The notes under the pieces are model-generated. The model did no database searches and was not told where the DNA came from. It saw nothing but the letters and a program-made list of their open reading frames with translations. From positions 62,001 to 126,000 of the forward strand of contig CALSQR010000001.1 of NCBI GenBank assembly GCA_943788505.1: DNA of 64,000 nucleotides, given 5' to 3'. The DNA is from an uncultured bacterium (GTDB lineage Bacteria; Bacteroidota; Rhodothermia; Rhodothermales; UBA10348). Below, one piece after another: positions 54,594 through 63,423 of this stretch. Every line of letters begins with the position of its first letter. The first letter of the stretch is position 1. Made by a program: the position numbers and the translations under genes.

Positions 54594-55751
54594 TCACCTC
54601 GCTTGTGCATTGCCAGGACGATACTCTTTGGGCGGTTCGTCAGCAACACGCTCAAATGCTAAGTATCCCATAAAGACAACGGAATAAGGGTCGAGCGTGT
54701 CCCCTTTATAGTCTACGATAGCTGGTCCATGGTCTAAATACGTCCACGACGTCTGAAAGCGCGGGTTTGAACGTTCGGGTCGCATCGACCAGTCCAGATA
54801 AGACTCTTCCTCTTTTTCTCCCAAATAGACAATTTCTAGATGTCCCTTGAAGTCTAGAATATATTCGTTGGGTGCTTCGCCAGGGGATAATAGATTGAGC
54901 GGATCCAGCGGGAAGCGTTGCTGGGCAATCGCCATACCCTGATTGAAGGTATCTCCAACTTTACCCCCAGCAGAGGGGCGGGAATAGGTCTTGAATCCTT
55001 GAGCTTCCGTCCTATCTGCGATCAAGGCTAGAAGGAAATGGCGGAATGAACCCATGAATGAAGCACGTCGTTTCTGCTCCCAATCTGCCGCTTCATCTGG
55101 CGATTCCGGTTCTAATTCGGAGTACAGTCCTTCTCCATCATATCGGACCCTGCCCGGAGTTGATTCGAAGTCCCTCAGGAAATACTGAACTCGGTAGCCC
55201 AAGGCACGATTCTCAATGATTAAGGGTTCAGCTGCGATGGCTGTCAGAGACCCTCGTTGAGCCTCAAAATCCAACACTTCGGGATTTACAATGCGTGTCT
55301 CAAGCGAATTGGGCGTCTCACCTATAAACTCTCTTGTAAAGCGTTCTAGGCGCTTTTTCCAATTTTTATCCCGTTCCGCTTCGACGACGATTTCCCCAAT
55401 GCCAATCACTGCTGGAGTCAGGTCAAAATCGAACGTATACGCTTTCGAAGCGCGCAGCATGATGTCTAGAAAATCATCTTCAAATCCTAGCATAGAGACA
55501 TAGAGACGGTGGGCCCCTGTTGGAACACCTGTCAACGAGTACTTTCCATCCCTGTCCGTCGTCGTTCCAATCATTGACTTGGCAATGAATACATGTGCTC
55601 CAGTCAGCGGAACACCCGTTTCTGCATCAATCACCCGCCCATTTAATTCAGCAGCCATGTTCGGCTGCGCCTGCACGGCGAGCGAAGGTAGCAGAAGGGA
55701 AGCAAGTGAGACAAGGTGTAAGAGAATCAGAAGTGGTCTTCGTCGGCTCAT
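54594..55751 (-). CDS. Secreted/outer-membrane protein with CarboxypepD_reg-like domain
   Basis: From the ATG at 55749-55751 the protein has about 385 residues; the frame extends upstream to 55856 without a credible start. A signal peptide ends at AVQAQ (about residue 32). Residues about 36-120 are the carboxypeptidase-regulatory-like beta-sandwich (LNGRVIDAETGVPLTGAHVFI, TDRDGKYSLTGVPTGAHRLYVSMLGFE), common at the N-terminus of Bacteroidota envelope proteins. The rest has VQYFLRDFE and FKGHLEIVYLG strands and no plug or barrel signature. It probably sits in the periplasm or at the outer membrane; function unknown. Confidence 0.8.
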   Translation of the reverse strand: MSRRRPLLILLHLVSLASLLLPSLAVQAQPNMAAELNGRVIDAETGVPLTGAHVFIAKSMIGTTTDRDGKYSLTGVPTGAHRLYVSMLGFEDDFLDIMLRASKAYTFDFDLTPAVIGIGEIVVEAERDKNWKKRLERFTREFIGETPNSLETRIVNPEVLDFEAQRGSLTAIAAEPLIIENRALGYRVQYFLRDFESTPGRVRYDGEGLYSELEPESPDEAADWEQKRRASFMGSFRHFLLALIADRTEAQGFKTYSRPSAGGKVGDTFNQGMAIAQQRFPLDPLNLLSPGEAPNEYILDFKGHLEIVYLGEKEEESYLDWSMRPERSNPRFQTSWTYLDHGPAIVDYKGDTLDPYSVVFMGYLAFERVADEPPKEYRPGNAQAR

Positions 55752-56027
55752 AGTTGAAAGAGGGGTATGGTAGCGTGATAGACTAGGACGGATCGCGATC
55801 TGAGATCGTTCCGAGCAAACATCGAGCCTCCGCTTAGTTATTTCGTCAACTTCCAACGCTCACGGTCCAAAAACAGTCTGCAACGGCTGTTTACCACCGG
55901 TGGATGGTCAAACTAACCCAGTCAGAAAGATCAGGTAAATACGAGGGTGTCCAGTTTGGCGGTCGCGTTCCTGCTTCAGTGATGTGGAAGGTAGCTCAAG
56001 CAGGTTTGTAATAAGCCGGGAGCACGT

Positions 56028-57998
56028 CTACTGTGCACTCCGAATAGCATCTAATGTTGAGGGATCTTCAAGGCTACTTACGTCTCCGGGGTCTTTCCCA
56101 AGATGAACCGCCTGAATTACTCGGCGCATTACTTTGGCATTTCGCGTTTTAGGGAATCCCGTCACAAAGCGAATAAAGGCAGGTTTGAGCGGCTTACCTA
56201 ACTCTGCCGTCACAGCAGCTACCAAGCGAGCCCGAATGTCATCAATGGTTGATTCCGAGTCAATTAGAACGGCAAAAATGCCAACTTCTTGGCCCTTGAT
56301 ATCATGCGGGACCCCAATGGCAGCACTTTCCTTGACGCTAGGGTCGGCGTTGACAATAGCCTCAACCTCAGCCGGCCCCAGACGCTTACCTGCGACTTTG
56401 ATCGTGTCATCACTGCGCCCAAGAATGAACCAACAATCGTCTCTATCAATGGCGGCAAAATCGCCATGTACCCAGATGCGTGGGAATCTGCTCCAGTAGC
56501 TATCCAGGTATCGCTGGCGGTCGTTCCAAAACCCGCGGGTCATACCTATCCAAGGCTTCCGGATTACAAGTTCGCCAACCGTTCCACGAACGGATACGCC
56601 GTTCTCATCCACAACGTCCGCGTCCATTCCAGGGACGGGACCACTGAACGAACAAGGCTTCAGAGGGCGGAAAAAATTCCCGCTGATAATACCGCCTGAA
56701 ATCTCTGTACCCCCGGAATAATTGAGAATCGGTCCTTTTCTTTTTAGGATGTTGTCAAAGGCCCAATTCCACGACACTGGGTCCCACGGACTTCCTGTGG
56801 ATCCGACTGCACGAAGGCAGGAGAGATCAACGTCTGCGAGAGGAGACGTGCCGCGTGGCATTAGCGCCCGTATAAGGACAGGAGAGAGTCCGAGGTGGGT
56901 GACCTTGTGGTCGCTAATCATTCGCCACAGTCGACCGGCATCAGGATAATCAGGTGCTCCGTCGGCGAATACCATAGTTGCCCCAATGGCCATGGTACCA
57001 AAAACTAGCCATGGACCCATCATCCAACCCATATCACTCATCCAGTACATCGTTTCTCCTGGCTTGAGGTCCATAGCGTGAAACATGTCCTGAGCGCCTT
57101 TTATGGGAAAGCCACAGTGAGTATGAACGGCGCCTTTTGGTTTTCCTGTTGTGCCTGAGGTGTAGATGATCATCATCGTATCCTCAGCCGAGGTATCCTC
57201 GGTAACCGAGTGAATCGGTTGTTCTCGAACGAAATCTGAGAGATAAACATCCCGATCTCGGGTCATAGGCGCCTCTACATTCTCCATTTGCTGGTGAACT
57301 ATGACCCGGCGCACTAAAGAGCAATCAGCTAGTGCCTCGTCTGCAACAGGCTTGAGAGCAACAGGCTTACCCCTGCGGGGAAAGGCATTGGACGTAAAGA
57401 GTGCAACAGCTCCGGCGTCTTGCAATCGAGTAACGACGGCACTGGGACCGTACCCGGAAAAGAGAGGAAGAATGACCCCGCCAATTTTGATGATCGCTAG
57501 GAAAGCGAAAAGGAGTTCAGGTGTCATTGCCATGAACAGGCCAATAGCATCGCCTTTGCCGAAGCCATCTGCCCGAAGTGCTTCAGCAACGCGAGCCACA
57601 TGACGGCTTACTTCTTCATAGCTGTACGTCCTGATATCCCCATCTTCCGATTCATATCTCAGTGCTGTTCGCCCAGCTGTTACAGGGTCTGCAAGCCACT
57701 TGTCCAGCAGGTTGTCAACAATATTCATGCGACCTCCCACGCACCATGCTGGAAACTCCGGTCCGTCGTTAACGTCAATTATTTGACTATATGGTCTGCG
57801 GAAGCGGATATCTAGATGTTGCATGACTGCATCCCAGAACCAACCAACGTCACTTGTGCTTCGAGCCTGCAACTCATCGAGATCATTGATATCGAATCGC
57901 TGCATAAAAGCGGTCAAGTTCGATGCAGCAATAATATCTGGGTCTGGAGTCCATGCTATTTTCTGGTCGAAAGGGAAACCGCTTGGTGAATGGTTCAT
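56028..57998 (-). CDS. AMP-forming acyl-CoA synthetase (acetyl/acetoacetyl-CoA synthetase-like)
   Basis: The 656-residue enzyme activates a carboxylic acid with ATP and CoA. It has an ACAS_N-like N-terminus, the P-loop MIIYTSGTTGKPKGAVHTH (about 275), the adenylate motif LNYSGGTEISGG (about 430), the hinge GRSDDTIKVAGKRLGPAEVE, and the C-terminal PKTRNAKVMRR with the acylatable Lys. In acetyl-CoA synthetases the adenylate motif reads WWQTETG and the Trp closes the acyl pocket; here Gly occupies that place. The pocket should accept a larger acid such as acetoacetate, which tyrosine degradation produces. The substrate is inferred. Confidence 0.85.
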   Translation of the reverse strand: MNHSPSGFPFDQKIAWTPDPDIIAASNLTAFMQRFDINDLDELQARSTSDVGWFWDAVMQHLDIRFRRPYSQIIDVNDGPEFPAWCVGGRMNIVDNLLDKWLADPVTAGRTALRYESEDGDIRTYSYEEVSRHVARVAEALRADGFGKGDAIGLFMAMTPELLFAFLAIIKIGGVILPLFSGYGPSAVVTRLQDAGAVALFTSNAFPRRGKPVALKPVADEALADCSLVRRVIVHQQMENVEAPMTRDRDVYLSDFVREQPIHSVTEDTSAEDTMMIIYTSGTTGKPKGAVHTHCGFPIKGAQDMFHAMDLKPGETMYWMSDMGWMMGPWLVFGTMAIGATMVFADGAPDYPDAGRLWRMISDHKVTHLGLSPVLIRALMPRGTSPLADVDLSCLRAVGSTGSPWDPVSWNWAFDNILKRKGPILNYSGGTEISGGIISGNFFRPLKPCSFSGPVPGMDADVVDENGVSVRGTVGELVIRKPWIGMTRGFWNDRQRYLDSYWSRFPRIWVHGDFAAIDRDDCWFILGRSDDTIKVAGKRLGPAEVEAIVNADPSVKESAAIGVPHDIKGQEVGIFAVLIDSESTIDDIRARLVAAVTAELGKPLKPAFIRFVTGFPKTRNAKVMRRVIQAVHLGKDPGDVSSLEDPSTLDAIRSAQ

Positions 57999-58168
57999 GG
58001 TACTAAATTAGCGTTGAGGATCATTTGCAGATCATATTGCATTCTTCGCGTTGAATCCTAGTCAAACTATAAAAGAAAGTAAAAAACCTTATGGAGTGAA
58101 GATCGTTAACGCCGCGTTCCAAATCGAAAAGAGAACAAAAAAAGAATCCAGAAAGAGAACCCGTCCCC

Positions 58169-59518
58169 ATGAAGAGATTGCTTCCATTATTATTGTTGTC
58201 CGTTGTGATAGGTGCGTGTTCCAAACCACCTGGTGATGGTCTTATTCTGGATGCAATTCCAGGACCGGATGCAGGCAATCCCAACCAAATGCTTGTTTGG
58301 GAAGACAACCTGTATCTGCAGCTTAATGACAACATATACGGCTCTGAAATCTGGGTCTATGATGGTTTTGAGCTAAAACGGGTAACCGACATCGAGCCAG
58401 GGAGTGGTAATGCAGGCCCGGCTAGATTGTTTGCTTACGCCGATGAACTCTACTTTACAGCGTTAAAAGAGCCTTATGGCCGAGAACTGTTCGTACTTAA
58501 AGGAGATAGAGATCAGCTGATAAAGGATATCGGTGATTCCCCATCCAGCTCCGCTCCTGTCGGATTTACGGAGTTCAAAGGCACTCTATTTTTCACAGCC
58601 AACGATAATATCAATGGGTATGAAATGTGGCAGTGGAACGGTACCGACCTGTTTATGACCTCTAACATTAATCCCGGACCTGGAAGCAGCAATCCTTCTT
58701 GGTATACTGTACTTGGAGATCAGTTAGTATTCGCTGCAGAGCAAAGTGGTCATGGTACCGAGCTCTTTAGATATGATGGTCAAGAAGTGTCTATGGCCGC
58801 TGAATTGAATCCTGGCCCATCAGGATCTCGTCCAACTGAAATTACACGAGTAGGCGACCTAGTGTACTTCGCAGCATACACACCTGATTTAGGGATTGAA
58901 CTATGGTCTTGGGACGGTGAAACTGAGGCGTTAGTTGCTGATCTCAGGGAAGGTACAGACAGTAGTTCACCTAGAGGCCTAACTGAGCATGCTGGACGAC
59001 TATTTTTCTCTGCTAGCACAGAGAATGAAGGCATTGAATTGTGGTCTCTGCAGCCGGGGGAAACACCTGAGTTAGTCCGAGATATTTGGGAAGGAGACAG
59101 AGATTCCAATCCGCAGGAGCTGCATTCTCACGGTGATGTCCTCTATTTTGCAGCGGACGATGGTGAGCATGGATTGGAACTATGGGACTGGACGGCAGAA
59201 GCGGGAGCTCGTCTTGTTGCTGACCTCGACGAAGGAAGTATGGGCTCAGACCCTCACGTAATTCTCTCGTATGACGAGGAATGGATCTATTTCGCAGCGC
59301 GCACGCAACGATTTGGTGTCGAAATGTGGCGATCCAACGGCTCAACTTCTGAATTGGTCACAGACATTTGGGCTGGTTCATTTGGTTCTACGCCAAATGA
59401 CTTCGTAGTGTATAAGGACCAAGTCTGTTTTTCTGCGGCAGATGAGACGCACGGCAGGGAGTTCTGGTGCAAGCAGCATGCGACGGCAACGCCGATCCTT
59501 ACTCGCTCTCGTCAGTGA
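58169..59518 (+). CDS. ELWxxDGT-repeat lipoprotein
   Basis: This 449-residue lipoprotein (lipobox VIGAC, Cys17) is built almost wholly of about eight to nine repeats of roughly 46 residues. The typical unit has LYFxA, a G-x-E-L-W-x-W-D-G stretch and D-I-x-x-G-x-x-S-S-x-P, as in DDGEHGLELWDWTAEAG and ADLREGTDSSSPRG. These ELWxxDGT repeats predict a beta-propeller exposed on the surface or in the periplasm. No enzyme motif is seen. Its last seven bases overlap the 3' end of the convergent hmgA gene. Confidence 0.88.
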   Translation: MKRLLPLLLLSVVIGACSKPPGDGLILDAIPGPDAGNPNQMLVWEDNLYLQLNDNIYGSEIWVYDGFELKRVTDIEPGSGNAGPARLFAYADELYFTALKEPYGRELFVLKGDRDQLIKDIGDSPSSSAPVGFTEFKGTLFFTANDNINGYEMWQWNGTDLFMTSNINPGPGSSNPSWYTVLGDQLVFAAEQSGHGTELFRYDGQEVSMAAELNPGPSGSRPTEITRVGDLVYFAAYTPDLGIELWSWDGETEALVADLREGTDSSSPRGLTEHAGRLFFSASTENEGIELWSLQPGETPELVRDIWEGDRDSNPQELHSHGDVLYFAADDGEHGLELWDWTAEAGARLVADLDEGSMGSDPHVILSYDEEWIYFAARTQRFGVEMWRSNGSTSELVTDIWAGSFGSTPNDFVVYKDQVCFSAADETHGREFWCKQHATATPILTRSRQ

Positions 59519-60720
59519 CCCGTTTCGCTTTCAAAACCGCTATTGTCAGAACCTTCTTTATAGATTTCAGGACGCCACGATAGCATGTAATCGGGATCCT
59601 CAGCTGACACGGCTAGCGTCGTCATCTTGAGAGGACGAAACGTATCGACCATCACAGCTAACTCCTTTGTGGCTTTTTTTCCTATGGAGGCCTCTACGGT
59701 TCCAGGGTGTGGTCCGTGAGCAATTCCCCCAGGATGGAGCGTGAATGACCCACGATCAATCCCCCGACGGCTCATGAAGTCTCCTTCAGCGTAATACAGC
59801 ACCTCGTCCGAATCAATATTCGAATGGTTGTAAGGTGCCGGAATCGAATCGGGGTGATAGTCAAAAAGCCGAGGTACGAACGAGCAAATCACGAAGTTGT
59901 GGCCTGTGAAATGCTGATGTACGGGCGGCGGTTGATGGATTCTCCCGGTTATAGGTTCGAAATCATCGATTGACGTCGCGTAGGGGTACATGTAGCCGTC
60001 CCATCCTACATAATCGAAGGGGTGGTATCGAAAAAATACCGGATGTAGGTAGTCATGCTTAGCAATACGCACCTCAAATTCTCCCTCTTCGTCATGCGTC
60101 ACAAGATCACTTGGAGGGCGGATGTCCCGCTCGCAAAAGGGAGAATGCTCGAGAAGCTGTCCCGATGAGTTACAGTACTTTTTGGGGAAGTGGATTTCAG
60201 AAAAGGATTCAATGATCAGCACTCTTCGCGGCCCTTCATTGAACCTCCAGCGATGCGTGACAGTCCGAGGGACGTGCACGTAATCACCCTTGCGGAAAGG
60301 GACACTGCCGAACGGACTCTCTAAAACGCCCTCTCCGTCATGGATGTACACCATTTCGTCTGCAACGGCATTACGATAGAAATAGGTCATGGCCTCTGAT
60401 GGGGAAGCGACGGCGAGTCGCACATCCGCATTGCCCATCACGTACCGTCTTGACTCAAGCCATGCTCCTTCCGAGGGCACATCGAATCCCCGAACATGTC
60501 GATGCCGAAGAAAATCGAGATCAGTGTATTTGACTGACCAAGGAATGGGGGCACCAATACGGTCGACTACTGTCGGCGGATGGACGTGGTAAGCTATGGA
60601 GGAAATCCCCGAAAAGCCTTCCGCTCCAATCACCTCTTCGCTATACAGGGCCCCATCGGGGCGTCGGAACTGGGTGTGCCGTTTATGGGGCACGTCGCCC
60701 ATTCGAACGTAATGTGGCAT
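59512..60720 (-). CDS. hmgA: Homogentisate 1,2-dioxygenase
   Basis: This non-heme iron enzyme opens the homogentisate ring to maleylacetoacetate in tyrosine breakdown. From the ATG at 60718-60720 it has about 402 residues; a longer frame to 60777 adds hydrophobic residues with no family support. The iron site is visible as His and Glu in YNHSNIDSDEVLYY and His in IAHGPHPG, with HQHFTGHNFVICSF preceding. The N-terminal jelly roll holds GDYVHVPRTVTHRW. It lies 80 bases after hppD on the same strand, so the two consecutive pathway steps are likely one transcript. Fumarylacetoacetase is not in the window. Confidence 0.95.
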   Translation of the reverse strand: MPHYVRMGDVPHKRHTQFRRPDGALYSEEVIGAEGFSGISSIAYHVHPPTVVDRIGAPIPWSVKYTDLDFLRHRHVRGFDVPSEGAWLESRRYVMGNADVRLAVASPSEAMTYFYRNAVADEMVYIHDGEGVLESPFGSVPFRKGDYVHVPRTVTHRWRFNEGPRRVLIIESFSEIHFPKKYCNSSGQLLEHSPFCERDIRPPSDLVTHDEEGEFEVRIAKHDYLHPVFFRYHPFDYVGWDGYMYPYATSIDDFEPITGRIHQPPPVHQHFTGHNFVICSFVPRLFDYHPDSIPAPYNHSNIDSDEVLYYAEGDFMSRRGIDRGSFTLHPGGIAHGPHPGTVEASIGKKATKELAVMVDTFRPLKMTTLAVSAEDPDYMLSWRPEIYKEGSDNSGFESETGH

Positions 60721-60800
60721 GGGTATCTGTCTAGGAGGGTTAAATGTGACGTTTAGGAACGAAAGGTATCGCCACAAGAATGAAAGGCGATGACCATCTA

Positions 60801-61928
60801 CTAGAGATTTCCTCGGAGTTCCTGTTCGCGTTCAATGGATTCGAAGAGTGCTTTGAAATTGCCTTTGCCGAAAGAGCGAGCACCCTTTCGTTGGATAATT
60901 TCGTAAAACAAAGTCGGGCGATCCTGCACTGGTTTGGAAAATATCTGTAAAAGATACCCTTCATCATCGCGATCGACGAGAATTCCCAGTTCTTTTAGTG
61001 GAAGAAGTTCCTCATCGATGGTACCGACGCGATCAAGCACGGAATCGTAATAAGATTCAGGAATATTGAGGAATTGAATACCTCGACTTCGTAACGCAGT
61101 CACTGTTTCAATGATATTGTCGGTTGCCATGGCTACATGCTGTATACCAGGTCCACCATAAAAGTCCAAATACTCCTCAATCTGGCTCTTTTTCTTGCCA
61201 GCTGCTGGCTCGTTGATAGGAAATTTAATGCGGTCGTTGCCGTTGGCCATCACCTTGGACATCAGGGCCGAATACTCGGTGGAGATATCCTTGTCATCGA
61301 ATGTGAGAAGATTCCTGAAGCCGAGAACGTCAGCGTAAAAATCCGCGTACGTGTCCATTTCGCCCAAGTGGACATTCCCAACACAATGGTCTACGTATTT
61401 AAGCCCTACATCTGGCACTGAGTAAAACTCATTCTCCCACGCAATGAAACCAGGAAGGAAGATGCCATTGTAGTTGCGTCGTTCAACAAACGTATGAATG
61501 GTATCACCGTACGTGCGGATCGCAGCCTTAATGACTTTTCCGTGTTCATCCTCCAATACGATCGGGCCATGAACGGATTCCGCACCCCGCGACATGGTTT
61601 CCTCATAGGCACTGGTGGCATCGTCTACCCACAAGGCGACATCCCTAACCCCATCTCCATGCAGTTTTACATGATCTGCTACCGCCGACTTGCCATGTAG
61701 GGCAGACGTCAGAACGAAACGGATCTTACCCTGAACCAGCAAATAGCTAGTATTATCCCTGTTGCCGGTTTCAAGGCCGGAATACGCGATGGGGCGAAAG
61801 CCAAAAGCGGCCTGATAAAAGTGGGCTGCCTGCTTGGCATTCCCCACATAGAATTCTACATAATCAGTCCCGTTGATGGGAAGGAAGTCGGTGGACTCTT
61901 CACTGGCAGTCGAAGGAGCAGCCTGCAT
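60801..61928 (-). CDS. hppD: 4-Hydroxyphenylpyruvate dioxygenase
   Basis: The enzyme converts 4-hydroxyphenylpyruvate to homogentisate. I start it at the ATG 61926-61928, about 375 residues; a TTG further upstream (61982) would add 18 residues. Two VOC/glyoxalase-like halves are present. The C-terminal half carries the iron ligands: His in YVDHCVGNVHLGEMD (about 165), His in IQHVAMATDNI (about 246) and Glu in LFYEIIQRKGARSFGKGNF (about 332). The last segment is diagnostic for the family. Its product is the substrate of the adjacent hmgA. Confidence 0.96.
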   Translation of the reverse strand: MQAAPSTASEESTDFLPINGTDYVEFYVGNAKQAAHFYQAAFGFRPIAYSGLETGNRDNTSYLLVQGKIRFVLTSALHGKSAVADHVKLHGDGVRDVALWVDDATSAYEETMSRGAESVHGPIVLEDEHGKVIKAAIRTYGDTIHTFVERRNYNGIFLPGFIAWENEFYSVPDVGLKYVDHCVGNVHLGEMDTYADFYADVLGFRNLLTFDDKDISTEYSALMSKVMANGNDRIKFPINEPAAGKKKSQIEEYLDFYGGPGIQHVAMATDNIIETVTALRSRGIQFLNIPESYYDSVLDRVGTIDEELLPLKELGILVDRDDEGYLLQIFSKPVQDRPTLFYEIIQRKGARSFGKGNFKALFESIEREQELRGNL

Positions 61929-62256
61929 GGATTCTCGGGAATTGGTTCGTTCGAAAAACGTGGTATCTCCTATGTAAAACAATGCCGAACTGGAAAGAAA
62001 GCTCCCGGAAGATTATTTCGATATGACGTTTAAGTACGAATAAAATTCGGTTGAAGTTGGTGGGAACCGTAGATCAGCGAATTATCAAAGACACTTCTAG
62101 CAGCCCGCAACCAGGGAACTAGAGTCCGTAGTGTCTGGTGTGAGACATATGGGGTTTTCTCCAGCTATGTTATAGACCACAAGCAATCATTTATCAGGCC
62201 GTCGGAACTCGTTGCAAACCAATAAGACCAGAGTTTTTTCATCATCTCAATCGATC
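61929..62256. other. 328-base divergent intergenic region
   Basis: This gap separates hppD from a plus-strand lipoprotein gene and must carry their promoters. I see no convincing hairpin, repeat or small gene in it. A short GTCTGGTGTGAGAC stretch near 62133 is weakly symmetric and not worth more than a note. Confidence 0.4.
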
Positions 62257-63423
62257 ATGGAGATGTGGACGCACTTGCCGTTCTCACGAGTAGCGTGGCC
62301 TATTCTTTTGTTTGTGTTGATTGGCATCGGGTGTAACGACGCAGAAGGCTTCCGAATGGACAGATTGCAATGGGAGAGGCAGTCTTGGGACAGTCTCCAT
62401 GTCCAGCCATTATTTGTGTTGGATGAGCGAATGAAGGCACCAGTAGAGATTCGGCCCGACTTGGTACAGGTTACGCTATTCGATGCCTCCTATGACACAC
62501 TCTACAGTGGCCAAGCTGGTATAATACCTCTGCAAGACATAGAGTTAGGAGATGCTGAAAGGGTGTTAATGGAAGTGTGTGGATTTTACGGTGAACGAGT
62601 CGCTTGTGATCAGGAGAATGTTGAAGCGTCGGAAAAACGAGCGATCGTCGAGTACAATGTGACGTTTCCCCAAGGAGATCATGGGTATGAGCGAGCTTTT
62701 GTTGACTCCAGAGTTCGATTGGAAAGGCGTCAGTTTGGAGAGGATTCTTGGGAGCGGATCACTCCTGCCAATCGCAAAGAGATCTGGGTTGATGCCTTTT
62801 TGCCCGCACAAGAAAGCTCCCATATTCGTCTACCCGTAGCTCGCTCCGAACAAAGGTTCATTTTGACTCGATATGGCGGCTATCGAGATTTCCGGTACGC
62901 CATTCAATCTTCTATGCTGGATGTGGACTCAGCACTAGTTCGCTTCGACTTATACGTTGGGTTATCCGACAATCTCGAACCTGTGGCCACCCAAGAGATT
63001 GTTCTTCGGCAGAAGAGCAGCTCAGAGCGCGAGGCGGAGATGCGTTTATTAGTTGAGGTGGGCGGAGCGCAAGTGCTGGATGCAGTTAGCGGATTCTTTG
63101 GAACGCGAAGAGCATATGTTTTTGTAAACGATTGGTCATACCAGGCTCTAGACAGAGTGTATCAGGCCACATTCGAACTGCACTGGCAGGATGGCTTTCG
63201 TGGAGCATGGTCTGATATGACCGGAGAAATGCACGTTCGCGCCGATGGAATGCTGGGGACGTATACACTCAGGAGAGCTAGCGAACGAGCTCAGGAAAGG
63301 TGGGATGAGCGAGTTGGAACACTTGTCCTTGAATTGGAGCCATTGTTTCCTGAGCTCTCAATGGACCCTTCACAAGAGGATTCAACATTACGTGATAACG
63401 AGAAAACAGGTAATAGACGCTAA
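62257..63423 (+). CDS. Lipoprotein of unknown function
   Basis: From the ATG at 62257-62259 the protein has 388 residues with a membrane-type signal and lipobox IGIGC (about residue 26). The mature chain is beta-rich, with repeated segments of the type VEYNVTFPQGD, ALVRFDLYVGLSD and VYQATFELHWQDG, and many acidic and aromatic residues. I recognise no family. The stop overlaps the next start by one base (TAATG), so it is coupled to the quinone oxidoreductase. That pairing is odd in function and may only reflect transcription. Confidence 0.75.
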   Translation: MEMWTHLPFSRVAWPILLFVLIGIGCNDAEGFRMDRLQWERQSWDSLHVQPLFVLDERMKAPVEIRPDLVQVTLFDASYDTLYSGQAGIIPLQDIELGDAERVLMEVCGFYGERVACDQENVEASEKRAIVEYNVTFPQGDHGYERAFVDSRVRLERRQFGEDSWERITPANRKEIWVDAFLPAQESSHIRLPVARSEQRFILTRYGGYRDFRYAIQSSMLDVDSALVRFDLYVGLSDNLEPVATQEIVLRQKSSSEREAEMRLLVEVGGAQVLDAVSGFFGTRRAYVFVNDWSYQALDRVYQATFELHWQDGFRGAWSDMTGEMHVRADGMLGTYTLRRASERAQERWDERVGTLVLELEPLFPELSMDPSQEDSTLRDNEKTGNRR

